A stretch of 33,930 bases of DNA from Algiphilus sp. (GTDB taxonomy: Bacteria > Pseudomonadota > Gammaproteobacteria > Nevskiales > Nevskiaceae). The translations under genes and the position numbers were made by a program. The stretch covers positions 1 through 33,930 of the forward strand of contig JALEHA010000058.1 in the NCBI GenBank assembly GCA_022763315.1, given 5' to 3'. How positions within the stretch are numbered: position 1 is the first letter of the stretch; each line of letters starts with the position of its first letter. Below the pieces are notes generated by a model. That model saw only the letters and a program-made list of their open reading frames with translations, searched no databases and had not been told where the DNA came from. Positions 1 to 9,357 of this stretch are shown piece after piece.

Positions 1-471
1 TCTCCGGTCGAGACGCCCCCAGCATCATCGGCACCGGCCCAGGCGACAGCGGAGAACGAGGCGCGTCCCGCAACGCCTCCTGCAGCGGCTCGCACGCGAT
101 CTCCCGCGCCGGCGCAGAAAGCGCCACGGAAGACTGCCGAAGCCGCAGCTCCAGCCGCGCCTTCGCCGACGGCGACGACCCCGCGCGATCCGGCGGCGTC
201 ATCCACGGCCGCGACAGCGCCTACGCCACCAGCAACGGCTGGTCGCTGGTGGATCCAGGCCGCCTCCTACAGCGATCCGGCGATGGCGCGGGCGGGCAAG
301 CAACGGGCCGAGAAACGGGGTTTCGATGCACGCTTGAAGGAAGTCCGCATCGACGGTAAAGCCTGGTGGCGGCTGCAGATCGGACCATATGGCAACGCCA
401 GCGCAGCGGAGGCGGCCGTGGACGATGTGGAAGCGGCGGGTTTCGGCGGCGCACGCGCCATCGAACGGTGA
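1..471 (+). CDS. SPOR-domain cell-division protein, C-terminal part (5' end outside window)
   Basis: Frame 1 is open from the first base to a TGA at 469-471. The first ~80 residues are a low-complexity Ala/Pro/Thr/Ser-rich linker. The last ~75 residues form a SPOR domain, with the strand RWWIQAASYSDP, a central RLKEVRIDGKAWWRLQIGPY segment and a closing AAEAAVDDVEAAGF helix. SPOR domains bind denuded septal peptidoglycan, and a linker of this type usually joins an N-terminal membrane anchor to the domain, as in DedD and FtsN. A dedD-type gene directly before cvpA-purF is a common gammaproteobacterial order, so DedD is the likeliest identity. The N-terminal membrane segment that would confirm it lies upstream of the window. 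Confidence 0.85.
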   Translation, partial: SPVETPPASSAPAQATAENEARPATPPAAARTRSPAPAQKAPRKTAEAAAPAAPSPTATTPRDPAASSTAATAPTPPATAGRWWIQAASYSDPAMARAGKQRAEKRGFDARLKEVRIDGKAWWRLQIGPYGNASAAEAAVDDVEAAGFGGARAIER

Positions 472-511
472 TGAAAGACCGTTCAACGACGGCGGAAGCC
501 TGTCACGCGGG

Positions 512-520
512 TGTTACAAT
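512..520 (+). promoter_or_regulatory. Possible extended -10 promoter for cvpA-purF-metZ
   Basis: TGTTACAAT fits an extended -10 element (TG, one base, then TACAAT at 515-520), 26 bp before the cvpA start codon in the only gap between the SPOR gene and cvpA. I see no good -35 hexamer at 16-18 bp, which extended -10 promoters can tolerate. This is inference from the motif only. Confidence 0.35.
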
Positions 521-546
521 CGCGCCGATTTCAGCCGGCGGTTGCA

Positions 547-1080
547 ATGAACTGGGTTGACTACTGTGTAATCGCGGCCATCGTGGTTTCGGCCTTCATT
601 GGTGTGCTGCGGGGCTTCGTTCGTGAGGCGCTCAACCTCAGTAGCTGGGTGCTGGCAGTGATCGCCGCCATCGCTTTCGGCCCGACGGTGGACCGCTGGC
701 TCGTGGACCTGATCGCACTCGATCCGGCGCGGCTGATTGCGGCCTATCTGGCGGTATTTATCGGTGCGCTGATCGTGGGCTCCGTCGTAACCTATCTGGT
801 GGCGGCCGCCATCCGCGGCACGCCTTTCTCCGGCGCGGATCGCGCCCTCGGGGCCCTCTTCGGCACCGCGCGCGGATTGTTGCTGGTCATCCTCATCATC
901 GCCGGCGCCGGTCTCACCGTATTGGATCGCGAGCCCTGGTGGCAGTCGTCGGTACTCATTCAATCCCTCGAACCCTACGCCGCCTGGGCGCGCGAGCAGC
1001 TGCCTCGCGAGTGGGTCGAGGATATCCAACCATCTGACGGCGAGCGCGCTGCAGTGCTCGCGCCACTGGCCCCGGAGTAG
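547..1080 (+). CDS. cvpA: CvpA family inner-membrane protein
   Basis: This 177-residue protein begins [19 protein letters not shown], the typical CvpA N-terminus. An upstream in-frame ATG at 511 would add 12 residues that do not fit the family. Four hydrophobic segments are visible, at about residues 5-22, 28-45, 65-87 and 102-122, with the family's [12 protein letters not shown] loop between the first two. CvpA is needed for colicin V production in E. coli and is linked to envelope stress and purine regulation, but its molecular role is not settled. It lies 5 nt before purF, the classic pairing in gammaproteobacteria, and the two are surely cotranscribed. Confidence 0.93.
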   Translation: MNWVDYCVIAAIVVSAFIGVLRGFVREALNLSSWVLAVIAAIAFGPTVDRWLVDLIALDPARLIAAYLAVFIGALIVGSVVTYLVAAAIRGTPFSGADRALGALFGTARGLLLVILIIAGAGLTVLDREPWWQSSVLIQSLEPYAAWAREQLPREWVEDIQPSDGERAAVLAPLAPE

Positions 1081-1085
1081 CGCCC

Positions 1086-2612
1086 ATGTGCGGCATTGCA
1101 GGCATCGTTTCCACCAACGCCCCAGTCAATCAGGATCTGTTTGATGCGCTCACCGTGCTGCAACACCGCGGGCAGGACGCTGCCGGCATTCTCACCAACG
1201 CAGGCAGTAAGCTCTATCTGCATAAGGATCTCGGCCTGGTGCGCGATGTTTTTCAGCGGGATGAGCAGATGGCGCGTCTGATCGGCCACATGGGCATTGG
1301 CCACGTGCGCTATCCCACCGCCGGCGAGGCCAGCGCCGCCGAGGCGCAGCCGCTCTACACCAACATGCCCTACGGCATCTCGATTGCGCACAACGGCAAT
1401 CTGACCAATACCAAGGCGCTCAAGGACGAGCTCTTCGCGGACGACCGCCGCCACATCAACACCGATTCCGACTCGGAAATCCTGCTCAACATCTTCGCCC
1501 ACGAGCTCATGGAGCAGGGTGACGGTCGGCTGTCGGCGGAGAACATCTTCGCCGCGGTGGCCGAGCTGCACGCGCGTGCGCGCGGCGCCTACGCCTGTGT
1601 GGCGCTGATCACCGGCTACGGTATGGTGGCTTTCCGCGATCCCTTTGGCATCCGCCCGGCGATCCTCGGACGGCGACGGGGCCCCGACGGCGACGACTAC
1701 ATGGTGGCCTCGGAATCGGTGGCCCTCGACGCCTTGCAGTTCGAGATCATCGGCGACATCGCCCCCGGCGAGGCGGTGGTGGTTACCGCGGACGGCACGC
1801 TGCTGCGGCAGCAATGTGCCGCCAAGCCGCAGTGTGCGCCCTGTCTGTTCGAATACGTCTATCTGGCGCGGCCGGACTCGGTTCTCGATGATGTCTATGT
1901 CTATAAGGCGCGGTTGCGCATGGGCGAGAAACTGGGCGACAAGCTGCTGCGCGAGTGGCCGGAGCACGACATTGACGTGGTCATTCCGGTACCGGAATCG
2001 TCGCGGACGGCAGCGGCCGAGCTGGCTGGCCGCATCGGCGTGAAGTACCGCGAGGGCTTCATCAAGAACCGTTACATCGGTCGTACCTTCATCATGCCGG
2101 GCCAGTCGCTGCGCAAAAAGAGCGTGCGCCAGAAGCTCAACCCGATCGATCTCGAGTTTCAGGACAAGAATGTGCTGCTGGTGGATGACTCCATCGTGCG
2201 CGGCACGACCTCGCGCGAGATCATTCAGATGGCGCGCGACGCCGGTGCGCGCAAAGTCTACTTCGCGTCGGCGGCGCCGCCGGTGCGCTACCCGAATGTC
2301 TACGGCATCGACATGCCCACAGCGTCGGAGCTGGTCGCCAACGGCCTGAGCGAGGCGGAAATCGAGCAGGCGCTGCAGGCCGATCGCCTCATTTTCCAGG
2401 ATCTGGAGGATCTGAAGGAGTCCATCCGCGAGGGCAATCCGAAGCTGGAGCAGTTCGACTGCTCGGTCTTCACCGGGGAATACGTGACCCAGGACATCTC
2501 GCGCGACTACCTCGATCAGCTGGAACTGTTCCGCTCGGACGCGGCCAAAAAGGGCCGCCAGGACAATGGCCCTGGCATGCCGCTGGAAATTCATAACGCT
2601 GCCCATGGCTGA
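1086..2612 (+). CDS. purF: Amidophosphoribosyltransferase
   Basis: The enzyme makes 5-phosphoribosylamine from PRPP and glutamine, the first committed step of purine synthesis. The protein starts MCGIAGI, so removal of Met1 exposes the Cys nucleophile of the Ntn-type glutaminase domain (about residues 2-230) without a propeptide, as in E. coli PurF. The phosphoribosyltransferase domain carries the PRPP loop [13 protein letters not shown] at residues 363-375. The length of 508 residues is normal for the family. It lies between cvpA (5-nt gap) and metZ (8-nt overlap). I saw no clear Shine-Dalgarno sequence, so translation may depend on coupling to cvpA. Confidence 0.98.
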   Translation: MCGIAGIVSTNAPVNQDLFDALTVLQHRGQDAAGILTNAGSKLYLHKDLGLVRDVFQRDEQMARLIGHMGIGHVRYPTAGEASAAEAQPLYTNMPYGISIAHNGNLTNTKALKDELFADDRRHINTDSDSEILLNIFAHELMEQGDGRLSAENIFAAVAELHARARGAYACVALITGYGMVAFRDPFGIRPAILGRRRGPDGDDYMVASESVALDALQFEIIGDIAPGEAVVVTADGTLLRQQCAAKPQCAPCLFEYVYLARPDSVLDDVYVYKARLRMGEKLGDKLLREWPEHDIDVVIPVPESSRTAAAELAGRIGVKYREGFIKNRYIGRTFIMPGQSLRKKSVRQKLNPIDLEFQDKNVLLVDDSIVRGTTSREIIQMARDAGARKVYFASAAPPVRYPNVYGIDMPTASELVANGLSEAEIEQALQADRLIFQDLEDLKESIREGNPKLEQFDCSVFTGEYVTQDISRDYLDQLELFRSDAAKKGRQDNGPGMPLEIHNAAHG

Positions 2613-3801
2613 TTCCCCCGATCATCGCAAGGACGCTGGCTACGGTGCCGGCACGCTCGGCGTGCGTGGCGCGGAGGCGCGGACATCCTGGCGCGAACAT
2701 TCCCCCGCGATCTTTGCCACCTCCAGCTTCTGCTTCACCTCGGCCGAACAGGCCGCCGAGATCTTTGCGGAACGCGAGACCGGCTATGTCTATTCGCGCT
2801 TTTCCAACCCGACCGTAGAGGCTTTCGAGAAACGACTGGCCGCTATGGAGGGCGCGGAGGCCGGTATCGGCACGGCCTCCGGCATGAGCGCCATTCTGAC
2901 CCTATGCATGGCGCTGCTGTCCGAGGGCGACCATGTCGTGGCCTCACGGACGCTGTTCGGCTCCACCATCTCACTGTTCGAGAACATCCTGAAGCGCTTC
3001 GGCCTGCATTTCAGCTACGTCGACCCCTGTGATCTCGATGGCTGGCGCGCAGCCGTCACCGCGCGCACGCGCATGCTGTTTGTCGAAAGCCCCAGCAACC
3101 CGCTGTGCGAGATCGTCGATATCCCGGCAGTGGCGCAGATCGCGCGTGATGCCGACGCCCGGCTGGTCGTCGACAACTGTTTCCTGACACCGGTCTTCCA
3201 GCAACCGATGGCGCTGGGCGCACATCTGGTCATGCACTCGGCAACCAAGTATCTGGACGGGCAGGGTCGCTGCGTCGGCGGAGCCATCGTGGGAGATGCC
3301 GAGACCGTTGCGGGCACGCTGTTCCGCTTCATGCGGACCTGCGGGCCCTCGATGAGCCCCTTCAACGCCTGGACCTTTCTCAAGGGCCTGGAAACCCTGC
3401 AGGTGCGCATGGAGGGCCACGAGGCGCGGGCGCGACAAGTGGCCGAGGCACTGGACGGCCATCCGCAGGTGCGCCATCTCTACTATCCCGGACTGTCCTC
3501 CCACCCGCAGCATGCGCTGGCACAGCGCCAGCAGCGCGGCTTCGGCGGGATCGTCAGCTTCGATCTTGCGGATCAGGCGGCGGCGTGGCGCTTCATCAAC
3601 CGTCTGCAGTTGGCATCCATCACGGCCAACCTCGGGGATACGCGCACCACGGTGACGCACCCGGCCTCCACCACCCATATGCGGATCGGAGCCGAGGCGC
3701 GCGCCCGCGCCGGCATCGGCGACGGGCTGGTGCGCCTCGCGATCGGCCTGGAGGATGCGGCGGACCTGGTCGACGACATTCGCGCTGCGCTCAAGGCCTG
3801 A
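2605..3801 (+). CDS. metZ: O-succinylhomoserine sulfhydrylase
   Basis: This PLP enzyme of the Cys/Met metabolism family (398 residues) converts O-succinylhomoserine and sulfide to homocysteine, giving direct sulfhydrylation in methionine synthesis. Typical features are the start [22 protein letters not shown], the cofactor site [13 protein letters not shown] and the PLP lysine K215 in [12 protein letters not shown]. The GQGRCVGGA segment after the lysine is typical of MetZ rather than MetB or MetC. The ATG at 2605 overlaps the purF stop by 8 nt; the longer in-frame start at 2566 lies deep inside purF and is unlikely. A purF-metZ order is known in Pseudomonas. A close alternative would be MetY (acetylhomoserine-specific). 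Confidence 0.93.
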   Translation: MADSPDHRKDAGYGAGTLGVRGAEARTSWREHSPAIFATSSFCFTSAEQAAEIFAERETGYVYSRFSNPTVEAFEKRLAAMEGAEAGIGTASGMSAILTLCMALLSEGDHVVASRTLFGSTISLFENILKRFGLHFSYVDPCDLDGWRAAVTARTRMLFVESPSNPLCEIVDIPAVAQIARDADARLVVDNCFLTPVFQQPMALGAHLVMHSATKYLDGQGRCVGGAIVGDAETVAGTLFRFMRTCGPSMSPFNAWTFLKGLETLQVRMEGHEARARQVAEALDGHPQVRHLYYPGLSSHPQHALAQRQQRGFGGIVSFDLADQAAAWRFINRLQLASITANLGDTRTTVTHPASTTHMRIGAEARARAGIGDGLVRLAIGLEDAADLVDDIRAALKA

Positions 3802-3807
3802 GGGCAA

Positions 3808-4605
3808 ATGAAGGGCGACCCATGGCTGGCCACGGTGGCGGAGGCGCTACGCGCGACCTCACCGGAAGCCAAATGCGCCGCAGTCGCAGCGCTGCGTGCG
3901 CCAACGGAACAACCCGCGCATGCCGGTAACGAAGGGCTGCCCACTGCGGCGCATCCGGGCCGTCCGCAGCATCCGGTGCTGGTGCATCCGCGCGAAGTGG
4001 CCCACCGCGGTCTCGGCACGCCGGCCGGCCGCGTGGCCCTACTGCACGCCGTGGCGCATATCGAGTTCAACGCCATCAACCTGGCGCTGGACGCCATCGT
4101 CCGCTTTGGCGCGCTGCCGCTGGCCTACTACTACGACTGGTGGTCCGTCGCACAGGATGAGGCCCGCCATTTCCAGATGCTCGTCCGGCGCTTGCAGGAC
4201 TACGATGCCCACTATGGCGACCTGCCGGCGCATAACGGGCTCTGGGAGATGGCCGAGAAGACCGCGCATGATCCGCTGCACCGCATGGCGCTCGTACCGC
4301 GCGTGCTCGAAGCGCGAGGCCTGGATGTGACGCCGGGCATGATCCAGCGCCTGGAACAGGCCGGCGATCATGACAGCGCGGCCATTCTGCGCACCATCCT
4401 GGCTGAGGAGGTGCATCATGTTGCCATTGGAAGCCATTGGTTCAATTGGCATTGTGCGCAGCGAGGCCTGACGCCTGAGGCGACCTTTGTTGCGCTGTTG
4501 AGCGACTATGGGGTGCACATCCGGCCACCGCTCAATCAGTCCGCGCGACGCGAAGCAGGCTTCAGTACCGTCGAGCTTGAAGACCTTGGATCGAGCATCC
4601 GCTGA
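3808..4605 (+). CDS. DUF455 family ferritin-like protein
   Basis: This 265-residue protein matches the DUF455 family over its whole length: HIEFNAINLALD, YYDWWSVAQDEARHF, YGDLPAHNGLWEMAEKT, LVPRVLEARGLDVTP, EEVHHVAIG and a closing PPLN-ARREAGFS. The HIE, DEARHF and EEVHH triplets are spaced like the carboxylate and histidine ligands of a four-helix ferritin-like di-iron site, so a non-haem iron or manganese oxidoreductase is plausible. The reaction is unknown. The superficially similar MiaE tRNA hydroxylase lacks the AHDGLWEMAEKT-type block. It starts 6 nt after metZ behind a weak GAGGGC ribosome site and is probably the last gene of the cvpA-purF-metZ unit. Confidence 0.85.
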   Translation: MKGDPWLATVAEALRATSPEAKCAAVAALRAPTEQPAHAGNEGLPTAAHPGRPQHPVLVHPREVAHRGLGTPAGRVALLHAVAHIEFNAINLALDAIVRFGALPLAYYYDWWSVAQDEARHFQMLVRRLQDYDAHYGDLPAHNGLWEMAEKTAHDPLHRMALVPRVLEARGLDVTPGMIQRLEQAGDHDSAAILRTILAEEVHHVAIGSHWFNWHCAQRGLTPEATFVALLSDYGVHIRPPLNQSARREAGFSTVELEDLGSSIR

Positions 4606-4761
4606 GGAAGAGGCAAGCGAGACGGCGCGGCATTCCCGATCACGGCCTCGACTACGCGCCTCGTACGCATCAGCCAGCTTCGCGGGCGTGAATCGGGCTC
4701 CGTATGATGGCTACGCGACAGTGCTTGCGGAGTGCTCCGTGCATCGCGAAGCGCATCCGCT

Positions 4762-6798
4762 TCAACCTTCCGCCTGAGGAAGTACCGGGACCTCGGTGCT
4801 GATCAGGCGGGGCTGGCCCACAGTGACGGTATGCATAGTGACTTCGGCAGTACCGAGCTGGATGCCAAGAATGCTCAATAGCGGTTGAACGAGCGCGGCC
4901 ACCAGGCCATTCACGAGATCCAGCAAGGGCTGCAGAATATTGAAGACCGCGTCGACCACCGTTGCCACCAAGCCACTCAAGACCCCAAGCAGACCGGTGC
5001 CGGACTGTGTCACCGGAAGATCGGCATTGAGTGAGATCATCAGCGGCGACGACACGGTTTGCGGATTGCTACCGTCCAGACTGGGCGGAGCGTCCGGCGC
5101 ACCATGCGCACGCCAGATCGCCGGGTGCCATGGGGGCAAGTCGAGTGCCTCTGGGTCTTCGCGCTCAAAATCGCGGATGGACATGGGCAGCGGAATGGGC
5201 ATGTCGCTGCCGCCCACGCCGAGATAGCTGAGTTCTAATGCGGCTTCCAGGCTGGTGCTGCCGAGATTTAACAGACAGAGGACTGCACACCGCGCGTCAA
5301 TATCGAGACCCAGCAACTCGAAGCGACTGTCCGTCGGCGTGTTCAGGGGCGGCGCGCTCAAGGCGCTGCCGTCGAAGTGCCCGATATCGACCGTGGCCAA
5401 TGCCGGGCTGGCGCTGAGCTCGGCAATGGGCATGCCGTCATTGGTGCCATTGCGCGGACAACTCAAGCTGTCGAGATTGGCTCTGGACTTGCTCACACCG
5501 ATGTCGATACCGATGTTCAAAGGCAGGGCAGCGATATCCAAGTTGACGTAGATACCGGTGAGTGCGCCTACCAATCCACTGATGAGGCCATTGATGAGCC
5601 CTTGCAAGGTATTGGTCAGCGTTGTCAGTACCGCACCCGAGTTGATGCGTATGCCAAGACGCACCTGTGCGCTTTCCGCCATCAACTCGCCTGGGCGTCC
5701 CACACCGCTGAATTTCGGCGGTTCAAGAATATTGGCGAAGACGCCGACTTCCGCCACGCCGGGGACGTTCAGGTTGATCGGAAGGAAGATCGATGAGACG
5801 CCGCTGTCATCGGCACGGCTGGCCTGAGCGAGGGCAATCAATAGATCACCCAGATTGATCACGGGTGCGTCCGGGCTCTCTGCGGCGAAGCTGTCGAAGA
5901 CGTCGCCAAGCGCAACCTGGTAGGCCTCGGCGGTATCACCCAGCCCTTGCAGCAGATTGACGATGGTGGCGCTTGCGGTCCCGGAAAGGGCGCCAGCCAG
6001 GCCGTCAAAGACCTCGGGCAACACCGGCGTCATCAAGGAGAGTTCCAATGGGTCGGCCAGATCCCGCACCGACACGCCCACGGCGGTAGCCAACTGGCTG
6101 GCGGTGACATCCAGCGCCAGGAGGCCCGAACGCGCGCTCGCGACATCCAGGGCGATCACATTGTTCTGGCAGAATGTGTCCCCACTGGCACAGAGTAACC
6201 CGCCGAGGACCTGATTGAGCAGGCCACCATTGAGCGACAAGGTGGAGGTGCCCAGGTAGAAGCTCCCTAGGGCTGCCTGCTGCGCGGTCGCCGAGGCAGT
6301 CAGTTGGCGGCTTTCCCCGGCGCCCCCGAAGAGCGTCGACGGGGCCGGGCGGCGCAGGCTGACCCGGACAGAATCCGCCTCCAGAATGCCGGTCTCCTGG
6401 AGGGCGCGATGCGAGGTCTGGGGGTCGAGTACGATCTGGCCGAAATCGATAAACACATCGACCTGGTCGGGTTCTTCAAGCAGGTTGCGGCCAAGGCTTT
6501 CGTCGACACGGGCGTTGAGCGCCGCCAAAGAGGGCGGATCGTTCGACTCGCATCGGGCGACCAGACGTGCGGCATCCAAAGCGGCGAGGTTGGCCTGCTT
6601 CTGCAGCTTCTGTTGGGCGAAGTAGAGCTGACCGATGTCGATGACCAGTGCAATGGCGGCCACCAGCGCCACCATGGCGATGCCCGCAAAGACGGCCGCG
6701 GCGCCCCGTTGCCGGGTGGGTCGACGATGAAAGGAAGGGACGCTGCTGCGCATGACCAGTCTCTGTGCGGGGAGCATGGGGCGAGTGTGGTCGCGCAT
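4762..6798 (-). CDS. TadG-like Flp pilus/secretion protein (orphan)
   Basis: This 678-residue protein has a short cytoplasmic N-terminus ending TRQRGAAAVFAG, a single transmembrane anchor (AMVALVAAIALVIDIGQLYF) and then QQKLQKQANLAALDAARLVA. That is the TadE/TadG pattern, with a G(A)AAVFAG prepilin-like motif and a helical DAAALAAAR-type segment. The long exported part is rich in Leu, Gly, Asn and Thr and includes stretches such as LINGLISGLVGALTGIYVN; I cannot assign a domain there. The ATG at 6798 has GGACGGG upstream, better than the internal ATGs at 6777 and 6753. It lies 33 nt behind lpxH in the same transcription unit. No other tad/flp gene is present in the window. Confidence 0.75.
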   Translation of the reverse strand: MRDHTRPMLPAQRLVMRSSVPSFHRRPTRQRGAAAVFAGIAMVALVAAIALVIDIGQLYFAQQKLQKQANLAALDAARLVARCESNDPPSLAALNARVDESLGRNLLEEPDQVDVFIDFGQIVLDPQTSHRALQETGILEADSVRVSLRRPAPSTLFGGAGESRQLTASATAQQAALGSFYLGTSTLSLNGGLLNQVLGGLLCASGDTFCQNNVIALDVASARSGLLALDVTASQLATAVGVSVRDLADPLELSLMTPVLPEVFDGLAGALSGTASATIVNLLQGLGDTAEAYQVALGDVFDSFAAESPDAPVINLGDLLIALAQASRADDSGVSSIFLPINLNVPGVAEVGVFANILEPPKFSGVGRPGELMAESAQVRLGIRINSGAVLTTLTNTLQGLINGLISGLVGALTGIYVNLDIAALPLNIGIDIGVSKSRANLDSLSCPRNGTNDGMPIAELSASPALATVDIGHFDGSALSAPPLNTPTDSRFELLGLDIDARCAVLCLLNLGSTSLEAALELSYLGVGGSDMPIPLPMSIRDFEREDPEALDLPPWHPAIWRAHGAPDAPPSLDGSNPQTVSSPLMISLNADLPVTQSGTGLLGVLSGLVATVVDAVFNILQPLLDLVNGLVAALVQPLLSILGIQLGTAEVTMHTVTVGQPRLISTEVPVLPQAEG

Positions 6799-6831
6799 GA
6801 CCCGTCCATCGGCTTCATGCCGACAAAGGGT

Positions 6832-7563
6832 TTATCTGATCCGATGGATGGTCAGGCCCCGACAATCAGCGCGCAGGTAGCGATAGTCGCCCGGTCGCCA
6901 GTCGGGCAAAACAATGCGCGTTCCGCCGCGCATGGCATGGATGTCGGGGCGGTGCGTATGGCCATGGATGATGCGCCGCACGCCAAAGGTCGCGAAAGCA
7001 CGCTCGGCCGCAGCCGGGTTCACATCGAGCAGGTCGTCGGCCGTCATGCGGCCCAGCGCCTGACTCCGTGCCCGCAGCCGCTGCGCAAGTTGGCGCCGCA
7101 GGCGGCGCGGCAGAGCGCGGAAGCCAGCCTGGGCTGGCCGCCAGTGCGCGAAGCGTCGCCAGCGCTGGTACGCCTCGTCCTGCGTGCACCACTGATCCCC
7201 ATGCGATAGCAGGGCGGGGCCGTCGGGCAAGGCCACGATCACCGGATCGGGCAACAGGGTGATGCCGTAGCGGGTGAGCAGGCGATCACTGACCAGGAAA
7301 TCCCGGTTGCCGGGCATGAAATACAGCCGCGTGCCCGTCTTGGCGCAGTGCGCCAGCGCGCGCAGGGTCTCGCCATGATCCTGGCCGCTGACATCGTCGC
7401 CCAGCCAGTACTCAAAGACATCGCCGAGCAGAAACAGCGCCTGCGCTTGCCGCGCAGGGCCCTCGAGCAGCGCGAGCAAGGCATCGCGATACTCGGACGG
7501 CCCTGCTGGCAGGTGCATATCGGAGGCGAACAGCACCTCCTTCTGCGGGTCGGCTGCGATCAA
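6832..7563 (-). CDS. lpxH: UDP-2,3-diacylglucosamine diphosphatase
   Basis: LpxH cleaves UDP-2,3-diacylglucosamine to lipid X and UMP in lipid A synthesis at the inner face of the inner membrane. The calcineurin-like metal ligands are visible: SDMHL (D15, H17), LLGDVFEYW (D48), PGNRDF, LLSHGD and IIHGHTHRP. The 243 residues fit the family. The start shown is a TTG at 7563-7561, giving a 4-nt TTGA overlap with the cyclophilin stop. No ATG is available before the first metal motif. A GTG at 7536 is possible, but its AGAAGGAG ribosome site would abut the codon. Overlap-based coupling favours the TTG. Confidence 0.93.
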   Translation of the reverse strand: MIAADPQKEVLFASDMHLPAGPSEYRDALLALLEGPARQAQALFLLGDVFEYWLGDDVSGQDHGETLRALAHCAKTGTRLYFMPGNRDFLVSDRLLTRYGITLLPDPVIVALPDGPALLSHGDQWCTQDEAYQRWRRFAHWRPAQAGFRALPRRLRRQLAQRLRARSQALGRMTADDLLDVNPAAAERAFATFGVRRIIHGHTHRPDIHAMRGGTRIVLPDWRPGDYRYLRADCRGLTIHRIR

Positions 7564-8141
7564 GGGCCCGTGACCACCTCGACCGATTCGATGGTGATGG
7601 GTTCGACCGGCACATCGGCGTGGCCCGCACGACGCGTGGTCTGGGTCTTGGCGATGGCGTCAACGACTTCCATCCCATCAGTCACCTGACCGAAAACAGC
7701 GTAACCGTGCGGGTCGACGCCACCTGGATTGAGAAAATCGTTATCTGTCAGATTGATGAAGAACTGGCTCGTAGCGGAATGCGGTGCACTGGTGCGCGCC
7801 ATTGCCACGGTGCCACGCGCATTCTCCAGTCCGTTACTCGCCTCGTTTTGGATGGGCGCACGCGTCGCGCGTGCCTGCATCTGCGCGTCCATACCGCCGC
7901 CCTGGATCATGAAGCCGGGGATGACGCGGTGAAAGACCGTACCGTCGTAATGCCCGGCCCGCGAGTATTCCAGGAAATTCTCCACCGATAACGGCGCTTC
8001 TTCTGGAGCGAGTTGCAGCGTGATCGCGCCCTCGCTGGTGTGAATAATGACCTGCGGGCCATCCTGGCCTTCGGCTCCAGCAGCGCCAGTGGCAGCGGCT
8101 GCGCCCAGCGCGGCGCTTACAGCAAATCGTCGAATCATCAT
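7560..8141 (-). CDS. Secreted cyclophilin-type peptidyl-prolyl isomerase
   Basis: This 193-residue protein has a Sec signal peptide (MMIRRF, then an Ala/Gly-rich core ending near AAGAEGQ), followed by a complete cyclophilin domain. The active-site strand [19 protein letters not shown] holds the catalytic Arg, and [17 protein letters not shown] follows. It should catalyse proline cis-trans isomerisation in the periplasm, like E. coli PpiA, although the catalytic core is of the general short bacterial type. It overlaps the dusA stop by 4 nt (ATGA, 8141-8138) and the lpxH start by 4 nt, so dusA, this gene and lpxH are translationally coupled. Cyclophilins next to lpxH are common in gammaproteobacteria. 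Confidence 0.93.
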   Translation of the reverse strand: MMIRRFAVSAALGAAAATGAAGAEGQDGPQVIIHTSEGAITLQLAPEEAPLSVENFLEYSRAGHYDGTVFHRVIPGFMIQGGGMDAQMQARATRAPIQNEASNGLENARGTVAMARTSAPHSATSQFFINLTDNDFLNPGGVDPHGYAVFGQVTDGMEVVDAIAKTQTTRRAGHADVPVEPITIESVEVVTGP

Positions 8142-9214
8142 GCGGTTGCCTTGTTCTCTTGTGGATCAGCGGAAAAAGTTTGTGCGGTGCTGGGTTTGGG
8201 ATGCAGCAACGCGATGGCGTCATCGATCAGGGCAGCGGTAGTGTCGGGCGCCCGCGCCGATTCGCCGAGCAGCCGCCGGAATGCGCGCCCTCGGGGCTGC
8301 CCACGGTAGAGCCCCAGCATGTGACGCGTGATGGCCGCCACCGGCGTGCCTTCTGCGTGGGCTTGGGCGATGTAGTCGCGCATGCGTTCCAGCACTTCGC
8401 AGCGACTTCTGACCGGCGCCGGCGCTCCGAAGCACAAGGGATCGACGTCTGCCAGCAGCCAGGGATTGTCATAGGCGGCGCGCCCCAACATGACGCCATC
8501 GAACACGGCGAGTTGCTCGGTCGCCTCAGGCACTGTGGCCAGGCCACCGTTCAGCACGATGTGCAGATCCGGTCGGGCCTGCTTGAGCTCGCGCACACGC
8601 GCATAGTTCAGGGGCGGAATCTCGCGGTTCTCCTTCGGCGACAGGCCCTGAAGCCAGGCTTTGCGGGCATGGATGATGAAAACGTCGCAGCCAGCGTCGG
8701 CGATGGGTGCGATGAAGGCATCGAGAAAGGTATCGTCGTCGCAATCATCGACCCCGATGCGACACTTCACTGTCACTGGCAGGGAACAGGCCGCCCGCAT
8801 GGCGGCCACGCAGTCCGCTACCCGCCGCGGCTCGCGCATCAAACAAGCGCCGAAACCGCCACCTTGTACGCGATCCGAGGGGCAGCCGCAGTTGAGATTG
8901 ACCTCGTCATAACCCCAGTCCTCGGCCATGCGGGCACACTGCGCGAGTGCGACGGGGTCACTCCCGCCCAGCTGTAGCGCCAACGGATGTTCGTCCGGGT
9001 GATAGTCCAGATGCCGCGCCACATCGCCGTGCAAAAGCGCACCGGTGGTCACCATCTCCGTATACAGACGCGTATGGCGCGACATCTGTCGGAGAAAAAA
9101 CCGGCAGTGGCGGTCGGTCCAGTCCATCATGGGCGCCACGCAGAAGCGCCAGGCCGAAGCTTCGGCCCGTTCCGTTGCTGGGTGTGGCTGGAGCGCTGTA
9201 GGCGTTGGCGTCAT
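8138..9214 (-). CDS. dusA: tRNA-dihydrouridine(20/20a) synthase
   Basis: This flavin enzyme reduces U20/U20a in the tRNA D-loop. The DusA hallmarks are [18 protein letters not shown] near the N-terminus, [22 protein letters not shown], and the catalytic loop [20 protein letters not shown]. The loop's GCP cysteine (C111 from this start) acts as the general acid. With the ATG at 9214 the protein has 358 residues, close to the family size. An in-frame ATG at 9304 has a better ribosome site (GAGGGCTGAGG) but adds 30 Arg-rich residues not usual in DusA, so the start is uncertain. An imperfect hairpin (9256-9264 with 9271-9279) would fall in the leader if 9214 is used. Confidence 0.95.
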   Translation of the reverse strand: MTPTPTALQPHPATERAEASAWRFCVAPMMDWTDRHCRFFLRQMSRHTRLYTEMVTTGALLHGDVARHLDYHPDEHPLALQLGGSDPVALAQCARMAEDWGYDEVNLNCGCPSDRVQGGGFGACLMREPRRVADCVAAMRAACSLPVTVKCRIGVDDCDDDTFLDAFIAPIADAGCDVFIIHARKAWLQGLSPKENREIPPLNYARVRELKQARPDLHIVLNGGLATVPEATEQLAVFDGVMLGRAAYDNPWLLADVDPLCFGAPAPVRSRCEVLERMRDYIAQAHAEGTPVAAITRHMLGLYRGQPRGRAFRRLLGESARAPDTTAALIDDAIALLHPKPSTAQTFSADPQENKATA

Positions 9215-9357
9215 CAAAGGGACAAGGGCGAGCGAGAAGCGTGATTCACCGGCGGGGAAGGCGGCAAAGACCACCTTCCGGCGCGACCGGCGCGCGCCCG
9301 CCATTATGCCTCAGCCCTCTTGCAGCCTCCGTCGGTTGAGGCCCCGTCTCTCCATGC

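Noticed and set aside
975..2606. 543-codon open frame antisense to purF
   Set aside because: It is the reverse-complement shadow of a high-GC gene with strong codon bias. The translation is Arg/His/Val-rich without domains, and purF is unmistakable on the other strand.
3808..4605. Annotation of the DUF455 gene as the MiaE tRNA hydroxylase
   Set aside because: Both are ferritin-like, but the YGDLPAHNGLWEMAEKT and PPLN-ARREAGFS blocks are those of DUF455.
4606..4761. Small gene in the gap between the DUF455 and TadG genes
   Set aside because: The only open frame there (4508-4777, +) starts inside the DUF455 gene, has no domain features and its ribosome site is poor.
4748..4763. GAAGCG-CATC-CGCTTC hairpin at the TadG gene end as a terminator
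   Set aside because: The stem is only 6 bp and no T-run follows on the minus strand; part of it lies inside the stop codon.
6304..7209. 301-codon plus-strand frame across the TadG and lpxH genes
   Set aside because: It spans two recognised minus-strand genes and their junction and has no domain features.
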